Of a stretch of 64,000 nt of DNA, positions 38,559 through 49,492 are shown piece by piece. The first letter of the stretch is position 1; each line of letters opens with the position of its first letter. The stretch is from the NCBI RefSeq assembly GCF_900156255.1, contig NZ_FTMK01000014.1, positions 1 through 64,000 of the forward strand, read 5' to 3'. The position numbers and the translations under genes were made by a program. The notes beneath the pieces were generated by a model, which saw nothing but the letters and a program-made list of their open reading frames with translations, ran no database searches and was not told where the DNA came from. This DNA comes from Paracoccus thiocyanatus (GTDB lineage: Bacteria; Pseudomonadota; Alphaproteobacteria; Rhodobacterales; Rhodobacteraceae).

Positions 38559-40885
38559 TTCAGTGCTTCCTGCTCGTGTTTGTGGCGGCGCGCGGACAGG
38601 CGCACCGGCTGGCGTTCGCGCGGCAGACGGATTTCGGCCATGGCGCCGCGTCCCTGGGGCGCGTCGGTCAGGACCAGGCTGCCGCCATGTTCCTCGACGA
38701 TTTTCTTGACGATGGGCAGGCCCAGCCCGGTGCCCCCGGCTTTCATGGTCACATAGGGTTCGAACAGCCGGGTGCGGTCATGGGGCAGTCCCGGCCCGTT
38801 GTCGGTGATGCGGATGGCGACGGAATCGGGGGCGACGCTCAGCGTGACATGGACCTGGGGGGACCAGCCTGCGGGCGGATCTTGCCGCAGCTCGTCAATG
38901 GCTTCCCCGGCATTCTTTAACAGGTTGGTGAAGACCTGGCGCATCATGCCGGCATCGGCATCGACGATCACCGGCTCGTCCGGGATATCCGAGACCAGCG
39001 CGCCTTGCAGGGCGTCGCGCTGCATCAATTCGGCATCGCGCAGAAGCTTGGCGATGTCGGTTTCTTTGCGGTCGGGTTCGGGCATGCGGGCAAAGCGGCT
39101 GAATTCGTCCACGATCCGGCGCAGGTCGTTGGTCTGGCGGATGATGACCCCGGTCAGTTGCTCCAGCGCCTCGGCATCCTCGCCCGCCAGGGGGGCGAAC
39201 TTGCGCTTGAGCCGTTCGGCCGAAAGCTGGATCGGGGTCAGCGGGTTCTTGATCTCATGCGCCACGCGGCGCGCCACGTCGCCCCAGGCCGCCATGCGCT
39301 GCGCGGACACCAGGTCGGTAACGTCGTCCAGCGCCACCACGTAGCCTTCCAGCCCGCCGGCGGCGCCGCGGCGGATCGCCATGCGCACCAGCAGGCTTTC
39401 CACCCGGCCCTGGCGGCTAAGGCGGATTTCGTCCTGCACCGATTCATTGACCGATTGCGACAGCCGCGCGAACAGCGGCGCGAATTCCGGCACCGCCTCG
39501 GACAGCAACTGGTCATGCGCCGTGGCCGGGTCCAGCCCCAGCAGCCGGGTGGCCGAGCGGTTAAGGAAGTCGATCTCACCCGCCGCATCCAGCCCGATCA
39601 CCCCGGCCGTGACCGAGGACAGCACGGAATCGAACAGCCGGCGCTGGTCGTCGGCGGCGCGATAGCTTTCGACTAGTTCCTGGCGCTGCTGCTTCAACTG
39701 CCGGGTCATGCGGTTGAAGCTTTCGCCCAGGGTCTGGATTTCGTCGCCGGTATCGGCGGGCAGGATTTGCAGGTCCAGATTGCCGTCGCCCACCTGTCCC
39801 GAGGCTTCGGCCAAGCGCCCGATCGGACCCGAAAGCCGGTCGGCGAACCACAGCCCCAGCCACATCGCACCCGCGACAAGAAGCAGCGCGAAGCCCAGGT
39901 ACAGCAAGGAAAATTCGAACAGCACGCGGCCGCGTTCCTGTTCCAGCCGCTGATAGTCCCCGACGGTCTGGCGGGTGTCGTCCAAAAGGCCCAGAAGGCT
40001 GCCATCCACGTCCCGCGTCACGTAAAGATAGCGGTCGGCCAGCGGCGCCAGCGGCACCATGGCGCGGAACTCGTTGTTCTGCCAGTCCTCGATCAGCACC
40101 AGGCCGCGGGTCGCGGCCTCGTCGAACTGGGCGGGCGAGGGTTCCTCGTACCAGAACTGATAGCTGCGCTCGCCCCGCGCGCGGATGGCGCCGCGGCCGT
40201 CGATGACATAGGCTTCGCGCAATCCGCGCTGGATCAGCGCCTGGCCCTGGCCCAGCAGCAGCCGCAATTCGCCGTCTTCCAGCATGGGGTTCTGCCGCGC
40301 CGCCTGGGTCAGCGCCCCGGCCAGCAGCTTGGCGTCGTTGGTCAGGTCGCGGCGGTGTTCCTCTTGATAGGCTTCGGCGGCGGCCAGCGAGGTCGAGACC
40401 ACCTGCTGCACCCGGTTCGAGAACCAGCCCTCCAGGCCGATATTCACCGTAAGCCCGGCAAACAGCGCGACCAGCACCGTCGGCACCAGCGCGATGGTGG
40501 CGAATACCCCGACCAGGCGCATGTGCAGCCGCGATCCCGCCGCCGACTTGCGGCGCGCCGCGACGATCCGCGTCATGCGCGCCACCACCAGCCCAGTCAG
40601 CACGATCAGGTAAAGCAGGTCGGCCAGCAGCACCAGCCGCAGCACCGTCCCGCCCGCCGTCGCATCGGCAAAGGGGCCCATGACCGCGAATGTCAGCCCC
40701 GCCAGCGCCGGTCCCAGAAGCGCCAGGCCCAGGGTCGCGGCATTGCGATAGCGCCGCAGGCGACGCAGGCGCGCGACGCGTTCCCATGTGCCCCTGGACA
40801 GTGTTCCTGCCACCTTGCCCGCCCTCACGGTTTCGCCGCTGTGCCGCAGCCGTTTGTGGCCTTTCAGCGACTCTCGCAAGGCCAT
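38555..40885 (-). CDS. ntrY: Membrane sensor histidine kinase NtrY
   Basis: A 776-residue sensor kinase. An N-terminal membrane region has several helices (NAATLGLALLGPALAGLTFAV, then LLADLLYLIVLTGLVVARM and FATIALVPTVLVALFAGLTV). A large periplasmic loop and another helix are followed by HAMP (ADRLSGPIGRLAEAS), PAS (LFDSVLSSVTAGVIGLDAAG), HisKA with [16 protein letters not shown], and an HATPase with DNGPGLPHDRTRLFEPYVTMKAGGTGLGL. ATG 40885 starts 11 bp after the ntrC stop. The frame stays open another 238 codons into ntrC, which is coincidental. Confidence 0.93.
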   Translation of the reverse strand: MALRESLKGHKRLRHSGETVRAGKVAGTLSRGTWERVARLRRLRRYRNAATLGLALLGPALAGLTFAVMGPFADATAGGTVLRLVLLADLLYLIVLTGLVVARMTRIVAARRKSAAGSRLHMRLVGVFATIALVPTVLVALFAGLTVNIGLEGWFSNRVQQVVSTSLAAAEAYQEEHRRDLTNDAKLLAGALTQAARQNPMLEDGELRLLLGQGQALIQRGLREAYVIDGRGAIRARGERSYQFWYEEPSPAQFDEAATRGLVLIEDWQNNEFRAMVPLAPLADRYLYVTRDVDGSLLGLLDDTRQTVGDYQRLEQERGRVLFEFSLLYLGFALLLVAGAMWLGLWFADRLSGPIGRLAEASGQVGDGNLDLQILPADTGDEIQTLGESFNRMTRQLKQQRQELVESYRAADDQRRLFDSVLSSVTAGVIGLDAAGEIDFLNRSATRLLGLDPATAHDQLLSEAVPEFAPLFARLSQSVNESVQDEIRLSRQGRVESLLVRMAIRRGAAGGLEGYVVALDDVTDLVSAQRMAAWGDVARRVAHEIKNPLTPIQLSAERLKRKFAPLAGEDAEALEQLTGVIIRQTNDLRRIVDEFSRFARMPEPDRKETDIAKLLRDAELMQRDALQGALVSDIPDEPVIVDADAGMMRQVFTNLLKNAGEAIDELRQDPPAGWSPQVHVTLSVAPDSVAIRITDNGPGLPHDRTRLFEPYVTMKAGGTGLGLPIVKKIVEEHGGSLVLTDAPQGRGAMAEIRLPRERQPVRLSARRHKHEQEALK

Positions 40886-40896
40886 CTGTGGCCGTT

Positions 40897-42327
40897 TTAC
40901 ATCAGTTTGCGGCGCCGTGTCACCTCGATATTCAGGTCGGTCAGTTTCTTGCGCAGCGTATTGCGGTTGATGCCCAGAAGATCGGCACAACGCAACTGGT
41001 TGCCGCCGGTGGCGTCCAGCGCAATCTCCAGCAGGGGTCTTTCGATTTCGCGCAGGATGCGGTCGTAAAGCCCCGCGGGCGGCAGATCGCCGCCGTGCAG
41101 TGCGAAATAGCGCTGAAGATGCATTTCGACCGATTGCGCAAGCCGCATTCCGGCCGGTTCGGCCAAGGCCGGGGCGTTGGCGGGCGTGACGCCCCCGGCA
41201 GGGGCGGCCCGGCCCAGGACCGGGCCGGATTCGGCCAGCGCGGCGACGGCCTCGGCCTCGGTGATCTGGGCGGCGGCGGCGGTCAGCGCCAGCCGGCGCA
41301 TCAGGTTTTCCAGCTCGCGCACATTGCCGGGAAAGGGATGGGCGCGGATCACCGCCGCCGCGCCCTCGGACAGGCTGCGCTGGGGCAGGCCCTGGCCGGC
41401 GGCGCGCGCCAGCAGGTGCCTGGCCAGCGGCGGGATGTCGTCCAGGCGCGCGCGCAGCGGCGGCACGGTGATCGTCACCCCGGCCAGCCGGTAATAAAGA
41501 TCGGCGCGCAGCCGGCCCGCGGCCACATCCGCCTGGGGATCGGGGCCGCTGGTCGAGACCAGGCGCGGCATCAGGTTGCGGCCGGGGCCGACCTCCCATG
41601 CCTCGACCATGCCGATCAGCCGCGCCTGGGCGGCGGCGTCGAAGCCGGCCGGATCCTCGATCAGCAGGGTGCCGCCCTGGGCGCGGTCGGCACCGGCGTG
41701 GAGGGTTTCCTCGGAAAGGTCGGCCGAGGTCAGCACGACAAAGCCCGCCTCGCGCCGGTCCGACAGGTCGTGGAACGAGCGCGCGACCACGGTCTTGCCC
41801 ACCCCCGCCTCGCCCGCGATCATCACCGGCAGGTCGGCGTTCAGCACCCGCGCGACCATGCGGAACAGGTTCTGCATCGCCGGCGCATGGCCGATCAGCG
41901 GCAGCGCCGGGTCGGCGCCGGCCTGGGCCTCGGCCGCGGCCGGCTCGGGCTGGGACCGGCGCGCGCGGCGCGACAGCGCCTGGCCCGCCCGCGCCATCAG
42001 GTCCGGCAGGTCAAAGGGCTTGGGCAGGTAGTCGAAGGCGGCGGCCTCGGTGGCGCGGATCGCGGTGACGATGGTGTTCTGGGCCGAGATCACGATCACC
42101 GGCAAGTCGGGCCGCAGCTTGCGGATCGCCGGGATCATGTCGATGCCGTTGCCGTCGGGCATCACCACGTCGGTGATGACCAGGTCGCCCCGCCCCTCTT
42201 CGACCCAGCGCAGAAGCTGCGAAAGCGAGCCGGTGGCATGGACCCGGCAACCGGCGCGGCTTAGCGCCTGGGTCAGGACCGTGCGGATGGTGCGGTCGTC
42301 GTCGGCGATCAGAACGGTGCCGTCCAT
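40897..42327 (-). CDS. ntrC: Nitrogen regulation response regulator NtrC, Rhodobacter type
   Basis: A 476-residue activator of nitrogen assimilation genes. Receiver domain: [18 protein letters not shown], phospho-Asp53 in [17 protein letters not shown]. The AAA+ domain is degenerate: Walker A is GEAGVGKT. The GAFTGA loop is gone (the region reads [19 protein letters not shown]). Walker B lacks the usual DE ([11 protein letters not shown]). The C-terminal Fis-type helix-turn-helix is [23 protein letters not shown]. Loss of GAFTGA is known in Rhodobacter capsulatus NtrC, which works with sigma-70 rather than sigma-54. Next to ntrB and ntrY in one operon. Confidence 0.95.
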   Translation of the reverse strand: MDGTVLIADDDRTIRTVLTQALSRAGCRVHATGSLSQLLRWVEEGRGDLVITDVVMPDGNGIDMIPAIRKLRPDLPVIVISAQNTIVTAIRATEAAAFDYLPKPFDLPDLMARAGQALSRRARRSQPEPAAAEAQAGADPALPLIGHAPAMQNLFRMVARVLNADLPVMIAGEAGVGKTVVARSFHDLSDRREAGFVVLTSADLSEETLHAGADRAQGGTLLIEDPAGFDAAAQARLIGMVEAWEVGPGRNLMPRLVSTSGPDPQADVAAGRLRADLYYRLAGVTITVPPLRARLDDIPPLARHLLARAAGQGLPQRSLSEGAAAVIRAHPFPGNVRELENLMRRLALTAAAAQITEAEAVAALAESGPVLGRAAPAGGVTPANAPALAEPAGMRLAQSVEMHLQRYFALHGGDLPPAGLYDRILREIERPLLEIALDATGGNQLRCADLLGINRNTLRKKLTDLNIEVTRRRKLM

Positions 42328-42335
42328 TGGAAACC

Positions 42336-43493
42336 TCAGGCTTTGGACAGGGAGATGCGGAAAACGGTGCGGCCGGGGCGGGATTCCAGCGCGATCCAGG
42401 CGCCGTGGTCGGTGACGATCTTGGACACCAGCGCCAGCCCCAGCCCGGTGCCGTTTTCGCGCCCCGAGACGAAGGGCTCGAAGACCTGGCCCATGATCGC
42501 GTCGGGGATTCCGGGGCCGTCATCCTCGATCTCGATCTGCAAGGGCAGGCTGCGGCCCTGCGGCTCGGCCTCGGTGGGCGCCAGGCGCAGGGTGCCGTCG
42601 TAAAAGCTGCGGATGCGGATGGTGCCGCCCCCGCCTGCCCGTCCGATCGCCTCGACGGCGTTCTTGACCAGGTTCAGGCAGACCTGCACAAGCTGGTCGG
42701 CATCGGCCAGCGCCGGCGGCAGCGAGGGGTCGTAATCGGGCACGATGCGCAGCCCCTTGCCAAAGCCCACCGCGGCCGAGCGGCGCACCCGCTCCAGCAC
42801 GTCATGGACGTTCACCGCCGCCAGCCGCGGCGCCGAGGTGTCGCCAAAGCGTTCGACCTGGTCCAGCAATTCGACGATGCGGCGCGATTCCGCGACGATC
42901 AGGTCGGCCAGGTCGCGGTCCTCGGCCGTCAGGTTCATGCCGATGAGCTGCGCGGCGCCGCGGATGCCGGCCAGCGGGTTCTTGATCTCATGCGCCAGCA
43001 TCTCGGCCATGCCGATGGCCGAGCGCGCGGCCAGACGCGCCGCCTGCCCCTGCCCCAGTCGCCCGGCCCCGTCGAGCGGCGAGATCAGGATCACCGTGCC
43101 CCCCGCCGGGCTGGGCGCGGGTCCGGCATGGATGGTGGCAAGGCGGTCGATATGGCCGCCGGAACGGTCGCCGATCTCGAAGCGGATCCCGGCGCGGTTC
43201 ACCGGATCATGGCCCGCCCGCATCCGGTCGAGGGTCGAGCCAAGCCGCGGCACGATGCGCAGCCGCTTTCGCATCTCGGCCCCCTCCAACGCCTGGCCCA
43301 GCGACGAGCGGCACGAGACGTTCAGGAAGGCCTCGGCCAGGTCGTTCATCGCGGCGATGCGGCCCTGCGCGTCCAGGATGACCGCCGGCAGCGGCAGCGC
43401 CGACCAATTCGGCCCGACCTCGGCCGGGACAAAGCCGCCGCCGCCAGCCGCCGCGGCGTCGGGCAGCATGCCGGACGGCGCGCGGCTGGTCAT
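42336..43493 (-). CDS. ntrB: Nitrogen sensor kinase NtrB (NR-II)
   Basis: A 385-residue cytoplasmic histidine kinase/phosphatase controlled by PII protein, partner of NtrC. The order is: PAS domain ([24 protein letters not shown]), HisKA with [19 protein letters not shown] (phospho-His168), then an HATPase with [42 protein letters not shown]. The ATG at 43493 overlaps the dusB stop as ATGA. A 14-residue Gly/Ala-rich leader ([10 protein letters not shown]) is unusual but harmless. An in-frame extension upstream runs antisense-like through dusB and is not real. Confidence 0.95.
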   Translation of the reverse strand: MTSRAPSGMLPDAAAAGGGGFVPAEVGPNWSALPLPAVILDAQGRIAAMNDLAEAFLNVSCRSSLGQALEGAEMRKRLRIVPRLGSTLDRMRAGHDPVNRAGIRFEIGDRSGGHIDRLATIHAGPAPSPAGGTVILISPLDGAGRLGQGQAARLAARSAIGMAEMLAHEIKNPLAGIRGAAQLIGMNLTAEDRDLADLIVAESRRIVELLDQVERFGDTSAPRLAAVNVHDVLERVRRSAAVGFGKGLRIVPDYDPSLPPALADADQLVQVCLNLVKNAVEAIGRAGGGGTIRIRSFYDGTLRLAPTEAEPQGRSLPLQIEIEDDGPGIPDAIMGQVFEPFVSGRENGTGLGLALVSKIVTDHGAWIALESRPGRTVFRISLSKA

Positions 43494-44533
43494 GAAGGCA
43501 CCCCGGCCGCCCAAGGGTCCTGTTCGGGGAAAACGGCCTTGCCGGCATCGCCGAAGCCGGCGCGGATCGCCGCCAGCGCCGCCTCGGGCGTGGGGGCGCG
43601 CAAAAGTTCGGCGCGGTTCGGGGCGCCGTTCGCCCCAGCATACCAGCCCAGATGCTTGCGGGCGACGCGCAGCCCCAGTTCGCGCCCGTAAAGCGACAGG
43701 ATGTCGTCGTAATGCTCGGCCACCGCATCGGCCAGCTTGGCGCCCTGCGGCACCTGCGGCGCCGGGGTGCCCCAAAGCGCGTGCGCGATCTGCGCCAGCC
43801 GCCAGGGCGCGCCCTGTGCGCCGCGCCCGACCATGACCGCATCGGCGCCCGATTGCGCCAGGGCGGCGCGGGCGCTGGCCGCGTCCACCACGTCGCCATT
43901 CGCGACCAGCGGCGGCCGGCCCGGCAGGTTCGCGACCGCGCGGATGGCGGCCCAATCGGCGCTGCCGGTATAGAATTGCGCCCGCGTGCGTCCGTGCACG
44001 GTCAGCATCCCGACCCCCGCCGCGGAGGCGCGGCGCGCCAGATCGGCCGCGTTCAGGCAATCGCCGTCCCAGCCCAGCCGCATCTTCAGCGTCACCGGCA
44101 GGTCGGGCACGGCGGCGACCACCGCATCAATCAGCCCCAGCGCGTGGTCCAGGTCGCGCATCAGGGCCGCACCCGAAAGCCCGCCCGTCACCTTCTTGGC
44201 CGGGCAGCCCATGTTGATGTCGATGATGCGCGCGCCCATGCCGGCGACGATCCGCGCGGTTTCAGCCATCGCGCCCGCCTCGCGCCCGGCGATCTGGACG
44301 CTGACCGGCAGCGCCCCTTCGGTCAGCGCCTTGGCGCGGACGCTGGCGCGGGTCGAAGGGCGCGGCGTCACCATCTCGGTCGAGGCGACCATCTCGCTGA
44401 CCATCAGCCCCGCCCCGCCATGGCGCGCGACGGCGCGGCGAAAGGCCAGGTCGGTGATCCCGGCCATGGGCGCCAGAAAGACCGGCGGGCCAAGCCGCGT
44501 CGCGCCAAGGGCAATGGGTTCGGGCAGCGTCAT
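43490..44533 (-). CDS. dusB: tRNA-dihydrouridine synthase DusB (NifR3)
   Basis: A 347-residue flavin enzyme that reduces uridine in the tRNA D-loop. It has the FMN-binding TIM-barrel start VFLAPMAGITDLAFRRAV, the catalytic MGCPAKKVTGGLSGAALMRD segment with its Cys, LKMRLGWDGDCLNAADLARR, and TVHGRTRAQFYTGSADWAAI. It heads the nifR3-ntrBC operon, an order shared by many alphaproteobacteria and the reason it was first named nifR3. ATG 44533 begins the conserved core; an earlier in-frame ATG adds 25 non-conserved residues. Confidence 0.96.
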   Translation of the reverse strand: MTLPEPIALGATRLGPPVFLAPMAGITDLAFRRAVARHGGAGLMVSEMVASTEMVTPRPSTRASVRAKALTEGALPVSVQIAGREAGAMAETARIVAGMGARIIDINMGCPAKKVTGGLSGAALMRDLDHALGLIDAVVAAVPDLPVTLKMRLGWDGDCLNAADLARRASAAGVGMLTVHGRTRAQFYTGSADWAAIRAVANLPGRPPLVANGDVVDAASARAALAQSGADAVMVGRGAQGAPWRLAQIAHALWGTPAPQVPQGAKLADAVAEHYDDILSLYGRELGLRVARKHLGWYAGANGAPNRAELLRAPTPEAALAAIRAGFGDAGKAVFPEQDPWAAGVPS

Positions 44534-44762
44534 GGGAAAACTCGTATGCCAGGCAGAAGGGATCGGAAAGGGACAGCCCGCGCCGCCGCGCCGGACTGTG
44601 CGTCGCAAGGGTGGAACTGCCGCTTTTACATTCGCCCTGCCTAAATATCAGGCAGGCCCCGCCGGGTCAAATGTCGCGGAGCTTCAGGCCGGCTGTCGCA
44701 ACCGCGCTGGCCTGTCCGCGCCACCCCGGCTAGGCTTTGCCCGGCCAGCCAGGGAGTGCGCG

Positions 44763-46145
44763 ATGTTCCTTTCCGTCTTCGACATCTTCAAGATCGGAGT
44801 CGGCCCCTCTTCGTCCCATACCATGGGGCCGATGGTGGCGGGGGGCCGCTTTCTGGACGCGCTGCGCCAGCAGCCGTTCCGCGCCCATGGGCTGCGCGCC
44901 AGCCTGCATGGCAGCCTGGCATTCACCGGCAAGGGCCATGCCACCGACCGCGCCACCATCCTGGGCCTGGCCGGGTTCCTGCCCGAGACCATGGACCAGC
45001 AGGCAGCCGATGCCGCGCTGGCCCGCAACCGCCAAACCGGGCTCCTGTCGCCCCAGGGCTTGGGCGACCTGGCCTTTGACCCCGCGCGCGACCTGGTCTT
45101 CGACTATGACCGCGCCCTGCCCGGCCATGCCAACGGCATGGTGCTGATGGCGACCGACCAGCAGGGCGACGTGATCTTCCGCGAGGTCTATTATTCCATC
45201 GGCGGCGGCTTCGTGATGACCGAGGGTGAGCTGGAGGCGCGCGGCGACGACACCCGCACCGATGCCGCGCCCAAGGTGCCCTTTCCCTTCGCCTCGGCCG
45301 CCGAGATGCTGGAGATGGCCGAAAGATCGGGCAAGTCCATCGCCCGGATGAAGCGCGAGAACGAGCGGGTGTTTCGCAGCGATGCCGAGATTTCGGCCGG
45401 CATCCGCCGCATCTGGCAGGTGATGCGCGACTGCATGGACCGCGGGCTGGCGACGGGCGGCATCCTGCCCGGCGGCTTGTCGATCCGCCGCCGCGCCGCC
45501 GCCATCCACGAGGCGTTGAAGGCGGAATCCGGCATGAACCTGACCGCGCCGCATGTCATCAACGACTGGATGTCGATCTATGCCATGGCGGTGAACGAGG
45601 AAAACGCCGCCGGCGGCCAGGTCGTCACCGCGCCCACGAACGGCGCGGCGGGGGTGGTGCCGGCGGTGGTGCGCTATTGGCTGGACCATGTGCCCGGCGC
45701 GTCCGAGCGCCAGTTGGACGATTTCCTGCTGACCGCGGCGGCCATCGGCGGGCTGATCAAGCATAATGCCAGCATCTCGGGGGCGGAATGCGGCTGCCAG
45801 GCCGAAGTCGGCTCGGCCAGCGCCATGGCGGCGGCGGGGATCTGCGCCGTGATGGGCGGCACCGTCACCCAGGTCGAAAACGCCGCCGAAATCGCGCTGG
45901 AACATCATCTGGGCATGACCTGCGACCCGGTCAGGGGGCTGGTGCAGGTGCCCTGTATCGAGCGAAACGGCCTGGGGGCGATCAAGGCCGTCTCGGCCGC
46001 CAGCCTGGCCTTGCGCGGCGACGGCCAGCATTTCGTGCCGCTGGATGCCGCCATCGAGACCATGCGCCAGACCGGCCGCGACATGAGCGACAAATACAAG
46101 GAAACCTCGCTGGGCGGTCTGGCGGTCAATGTCCCCAACTGCTGA
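44763..46145 (+). CDS. sdaA: L-serine ammonia-lyase (Fe-S type, single chain)
   Basis: Deaminates L-serine to pyruvate with a [4Fe-4S] cluster as Lewis acid. The 460-residue single-chain form begins [31 protein letters not shown]. The cluster ligands include Cys residues in [25 protein letters not shown] and [30 protein letters not shown] is the substrate domain signature. It ends [17 protein letters not shown] with a terminal Cys that can enter the active site, as in characterised relatives. GGGAG lies upstream of the ATG. Divergent from dusB; no linked transporter. Confidence 0.95.
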   Translation: MFLSVFDIFKIGVGPSSSHTMGPMVAGGRFLDALRQQPFRAHGLRASLHGSLAFTGKGHATDRATILGLAGFLPETMDQQAADAALARNRQTGLLSPQGLGDLAFDPARDLVFDYDRALPGHANGMVLMATDQQGDVIFREVYYSIGGGFVMTEGELEARGDDTRTDAAPKVPFPFASAAEMLEMAERSGKSIARMKRENERVFRSDAEISAGIRRIWQVMRDCMDRGLATGGILPGGLSIRRRAAAIHEALKAESGMNLTAPHVINDWMSIYAMAVNEENAAGGQVVTAPTNGAAGVVPAVVRYWLDHVPGASERQLDDFLLTAAAIGGLIKHNASISGAECGCQAEVGSASAMAAAGICAVMGGTVTQVENAAEIALEHHLGMTCDPVRGLVQVPCIERNGLGAIKAVSAASLALRGDGQHFVPLDAAIETMRQTGRDMSDKYKETSLGGLAVNVPNC

Positions 46146-46272
46146 ACCGCGTGCAAAGAATCGCGCAAGGCCGGGCCTTGGCCCCGGCCGGCCGCTGTCG
46201 GCGCTTGCCCAAGCCCTGCCCTTCCTGTAGCCAATCAGCATAAGCAAAACCCAAGGAACCGGGACAGAGCAG

Positions 46273-47202
46273 ATGAAATTCCGTTCGGCATTCGCCGTCC
46301 TTTCGATAACCGTGGCGCTTGCCGCCTGCGGCGAACTGCCCTTCCAGAAGTCCGAGCCCGAGGCTCCTGGCCATTCCGGCCCGCCCAATGTCTCGCCGCT
46401 GGAACAGCCGATCGAAACCGGGGCCGAGGGGAAACCCGTCGCAACGGCCGAATCCAGCACCATGAGCACCGCCATGTTCCGCGCGGCCGGCAACGGCTGG
46501 GCCGTGACCGCCGCGGACAAGACCGCCGTCTATGAACGCAGCGGCGCGCGCTCGGTCGGCGTCACCGTGCGGCGGATGGTCTATGGCGGCGGGGTCGAAT
46601 TCATCGGCCTGATGAACGGTTCGGTCTTTGCGCTGAACATCCAGGCGGCCGAATGCGGCACCGGCAGCGAGAAGACCCGCTTTACCGCGCGGCTGCGCGT
46701 CGGCAGCCAGCGCCTGGAAGGTTGTGCCACGCCCACCGACACGATGCCCAAGGCGCAGGTCCGCGCGTCTTCCGCGACGCCCAAGCCCAAGGCGCAACCC
46801 AAGCCCGCCGCGCCCGTCGAAAAGCCGGCGGCAGCGGCCGAGGATGCGCCGGCCGATACGGCCGCAACGCCCGAAACGACGCCGGCTGAAACCGCGCCCG
46901 CGACGACTCCGGCGACGACCACCCCGGCGACCACCGCGCCCGAAACGCCCCCGGCAGCCCAGGACACCACCCAGACGCCACCCGGCGACGGGGCTGCCCA
47001 GAGCGGCACCGCGACACCGGGCGCGGCAGACACGGCGCCGGCGGCCGGAACCGGGGCGGCCCAGGCGCCCGCAACCCCGCCCGCCGCGCAAACGCCGGCG
47101 ACCGGCGATGCCGATCCCGCGGCCGGCGCCGGTTCGCAGCCGGCCGATGACGCCCCGGTGCCGGGGTCGGTCCTGCCCCCGCCGCCCGAGGCAAGCGAAT
47201 AG
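46273..47202 (+). CDS. Lipoprotein with a long Pro/Thr/Ala-rich tail
   Basis: A 309-residue predicted lipoprotein: MKFRSAFAVLSITVALAAC (lipobox LAAC, Cys19). A compact domain at about 60-160 (SSTMSTAMFRAAGNGWAVTAADKTAVYERSGARSVGVTV) is followed by a low-complexity tail (about 165-305) of Thr-Pro-Ala repeats such as TTPATTTPATTAPETP. The tail is probably extended and could span peptidoglycan or be exposed. I do not recognise the domain. It sits about 90 bp ahead of the yjbH-yjbF pair on the same strand and may be co-transcribed with it. Confidence 0.7.
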   Translation: MKFRSAFAVLSITVALAACGELPFQKSEPEAPGHSGPPNVSPLEQPIETGAEGKPVATAESSTMSTAMFRAAGNGWAVTAADKTAVYERSGARSVGVTVRRMVYGGGVEFIGLMNGSVFALNIQAAECGTGSEKTRFTARLRVGSQRLEGCATPTDTMPKAQVRASSATPKPKAQPKPAAPVEKPAAAAEDAPADTAATPETTPAETAPATTPATTTPATTAPETPPAAQDTTQTPPGDGAAQSGTATPGAADTAPAAGTGAAQAPATPPAAQTPATGDADPAAGAGSQPADDAPVPGSVLPPPPEASE

Positions 47203-47293
47203 TTCCAAGATCCCGGCGGCGCGCGGCACGGTTCGCGCGGCGCCGGTCCACCCGCCGCCGCCCGCCGCGGGCCATGACCTGAAAGGAGCCGCG

Positions 47294-49492
47294 ATGCGCG
47301 CCCATTCGATGCTTACCCGTCGCCTGCTGGCCTCGACCGTGCCGGTTGCGCTGCTTCTGGGTCTCGGCACCAGTCCGGCCCGCACCGACCCGCTGATCGG
47401 CGATGTGCTCAACAGCTACGGCTTGCCGGGCGGGGTCGAAACGCCCACGGCGGAAATGCTGCCCGACGGCACCCTGGGCGGCACCCTGTCCTATAACGGG
47501 CTGGGGCGACGCCATAACGTCATCTTCCAGTTGCACCCGCGCATCACCACCGCCCTGCGCTATTCGCGGGTCGAGGGGATGAAGGACCATATCGAGGATC
47601 TGGGGAACCATATCTGGGATCGGTCCTTCGACATCCGTTTCCAGGTTCTGGACGAGGCGGGCTGGCGGCCGGCCGTCGCGGTCGGGCTTCAGGACTTCAT
47701 GGGCACCGGGGTCTATTCCGGCGAATACATCGTCGCCAGCAAGACCATCACGCCGCGACTGCGCGCCAGCCTGGGCATCGGCTGGGGCCGTCTGGCGGGC
47801 GAATATCGCCGGCCCGATTCCGATGACGAGGGCGGCAAGCCCAATGTCGATGAATGGTTTTCCGGCAGTCCCAAACCCTTCGGCTCGATCGCTTGGCAGG
47901 CCACCGACAAGCTGAGCCTGGTCGCCGAATATTCCAGCGACGAATACGTGCCCGAATCCAGGGATGGCCTGGAAGAAGCGCCCGGCAGCCAATTCAACCT
48001 GGGCGCCTATTACACCTTCAACCCGCAATATCAGCTTGGCCTTTACACGCTGGGCGGGGACGTTTTCGGGGCGCAGTTCAGCTTTGCGCTGAACCCGCGC
48101 AACGCGCCCTTCCCCTCGGGGCTGGAAAAGGCGCCGGCGCCGGTCCGGCCGCGCCCTGCACCCGCCGCCGACCCCGAGGGCTGGTCGGGCGCCTGGTCGG
48201 CCGATCCGACCGCGCAGCCCGCGATCCAGACCGTGCTGAAAGACGCGCTGGCCGACGAAGGCCAGATGCTGGAATCCATGTCGCTATCCGCAAACCGGGC
48301 CGAGGTCCGTATCCGCAACACCCGCTATATCCAGCATTCGGAAGCAGTCGGCCGCACCGCCCGGCTGATGACCCGCGCCCTGCCGCCTTCGGTCGAGACG
48401 CTGGTCATCACCTCGAACGCCGAGGGCATGGCGACCTCGTCGGTGGTGCTGAAACGCTCGGATGTCGAGCGGCTGGAGAATACCGAGGCCGGCCGGATCG
48501 CCACAGCCGCTGAACTGGTCGATGCCACGCCGCGGCCGGGCGATCTTGTGCGCACGCCGGGCCTGTTCCCGCGCTTCCGCTGGAACCTTGCCCCCTATCT
48601 GGACATCGGCCTCTTCGACCCCGAGGATCCGCTGCGCTACGAGGTCGGCGCCGAGGTGAAGGCCAGCTACGAGCTGATGCCGGGCCTGATCCTGTCGGGC
48701 AGCCTGCGCCAGCGCGCCTTTGGGAACATGGACCAAAGCGGCCCCGCCATCCCGCCGGAACTGAATGGCGGTGTCAGGGGCGATCACTACACCGCCGAGG
48801 AATACGAGGCCGATCCCAGCCTGGAAACCTCTCCCGAAGGGGTTCCGCGCGTACGCTCCGACACCCGGATGTATACCGGCCGGACCTCGCCCACGATCCC
48901 CGAACTGACCCTGGCCTGGTATGCCCAGCCCACCGAACAGGTCTATACCCGCGTGACCGTCGGCCTGCTGGAGCGCGCCTATGGCGGCGTCTCGGGCGAG
49001 GTGCTGTGGAAGCCCGCCAACTCTCCCCTGGCTTTCGGGGCCGAGGTCAACCGGGTGAAGAAGCGCGATTTCGACGATATGTTCGGCTTCCGCGATTACG
49101 AGGTCACGACCGGGCACCTGTCGGCCTATTACGAATTCGCCAACGGCTTCACGGCGCAGCTTGATGTCGGCAAGTATCTGGCCGGCGACAAGGGCGCGAC
49201 CGTGACCCTGACGCGGGAATTCGCCAATGGCTGGCGCGTGGGCGCCTTTGCCACCAAGACCGACATGAGCGACGAGGAATTCGGCAACGGTTCCTTTGAC
49301 AAGGGCATCACCATCTCGCTGCCGATCACCTGGGCGGCGGGGACACCGACGCGCGACCGCGCCGGTTCGACCCTGCGGTCGCTGTCACGTGACGGCGGGG
49401 CGCGGGTGGACGTCAGCGGCCGGCTTTACGACAAGGTCCGCGACGCGCAATCGGTCAAACTTTACCAAGGTTGGGGGAGGTTCTGGCGATGA
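47294..49492 (+). CDS. YjbH-family outer membrane protein (exopolysaccharide-associated)
   Basis: A 732-residue exported protein with a signal peptide (MRAHSMLTRRLLASTVPVALLLGLG). DPLIGDVLNSYGLPGGVETPTAEMLPDGTLGGTLSY is the typical YjbH/GfcD N-terminus. The rest is rich in amphipathic beta strands, ending KLYQGWGRFWR. YjbH proteins form large outer-membrane barrels thought to export or hold exopolysaccharide, working with the YjbE-G or GfcABC proteins. AAAGGAG precedes ATG 47294. The stop overlaps the next start (ATGA). The family is clear; the mechanism is not established. Confidence 0.85.
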   Translation: MRAHSMLTRRLLASTVPVALLLGLGTSPARTDPLIGDVLNSYGLPGGVETPTAEMLPDGTLGGTLSYNGLGRRHNVIFQLHPRITTALRYSRVEGMKDHIEDLGNHIWDRSFDIRFQVLDEAGWRPAVAVGLQDFMGTGVYSGEYIVASKTITPRLRASLGIGWGRLAGEYRRPDSDDEGGKPNVDEWFSGSPKPFGSIAWQATDKLSLVAEYSSDEYVPESRDGLEEAPGSQFNLGAYYTFNPQYQLGLYTLGGDVFGAQFSFALNPRNAPFPSGLEKAPAPVRPRPAPAADPEGWSGAWSADPTAQPAIQTVLKDALADEGQMLESMSLSANRAEVRIRNTRYIQHSEAVGRTARLMTRALPPSVETLVITSNAEGMATSSVVLKRSDVERLENTEAGRIATAAELVDATPRPGDLVRTPGLFPRFRWNLAPYLDIGLFDPEDPLRYEVGAEVKASYELMPGLILSGSLRQRAFGNMDQSGPAIPPELNGGVRGDHYTAEEYEADPSLETSPEGVPRVRSDTRMYTGRTSPTIPELTLAWYAQPTEQVYTRVTVGLLERAYGGVSGEVLWKPANSPLAFGAEVNRVKKRDFDDMFGFRDYEVTTGHLSAYYEFANGFTAQLDVGKYLAGDKGATVTLTREFANGWRVGAFATKTDMSDEEFGNGSFDKGITISLPITWAAGTPTRDRAGSTLRSLSRDGGARVDVSGRLYDKVRDAQSVKLYQGWGRFWR

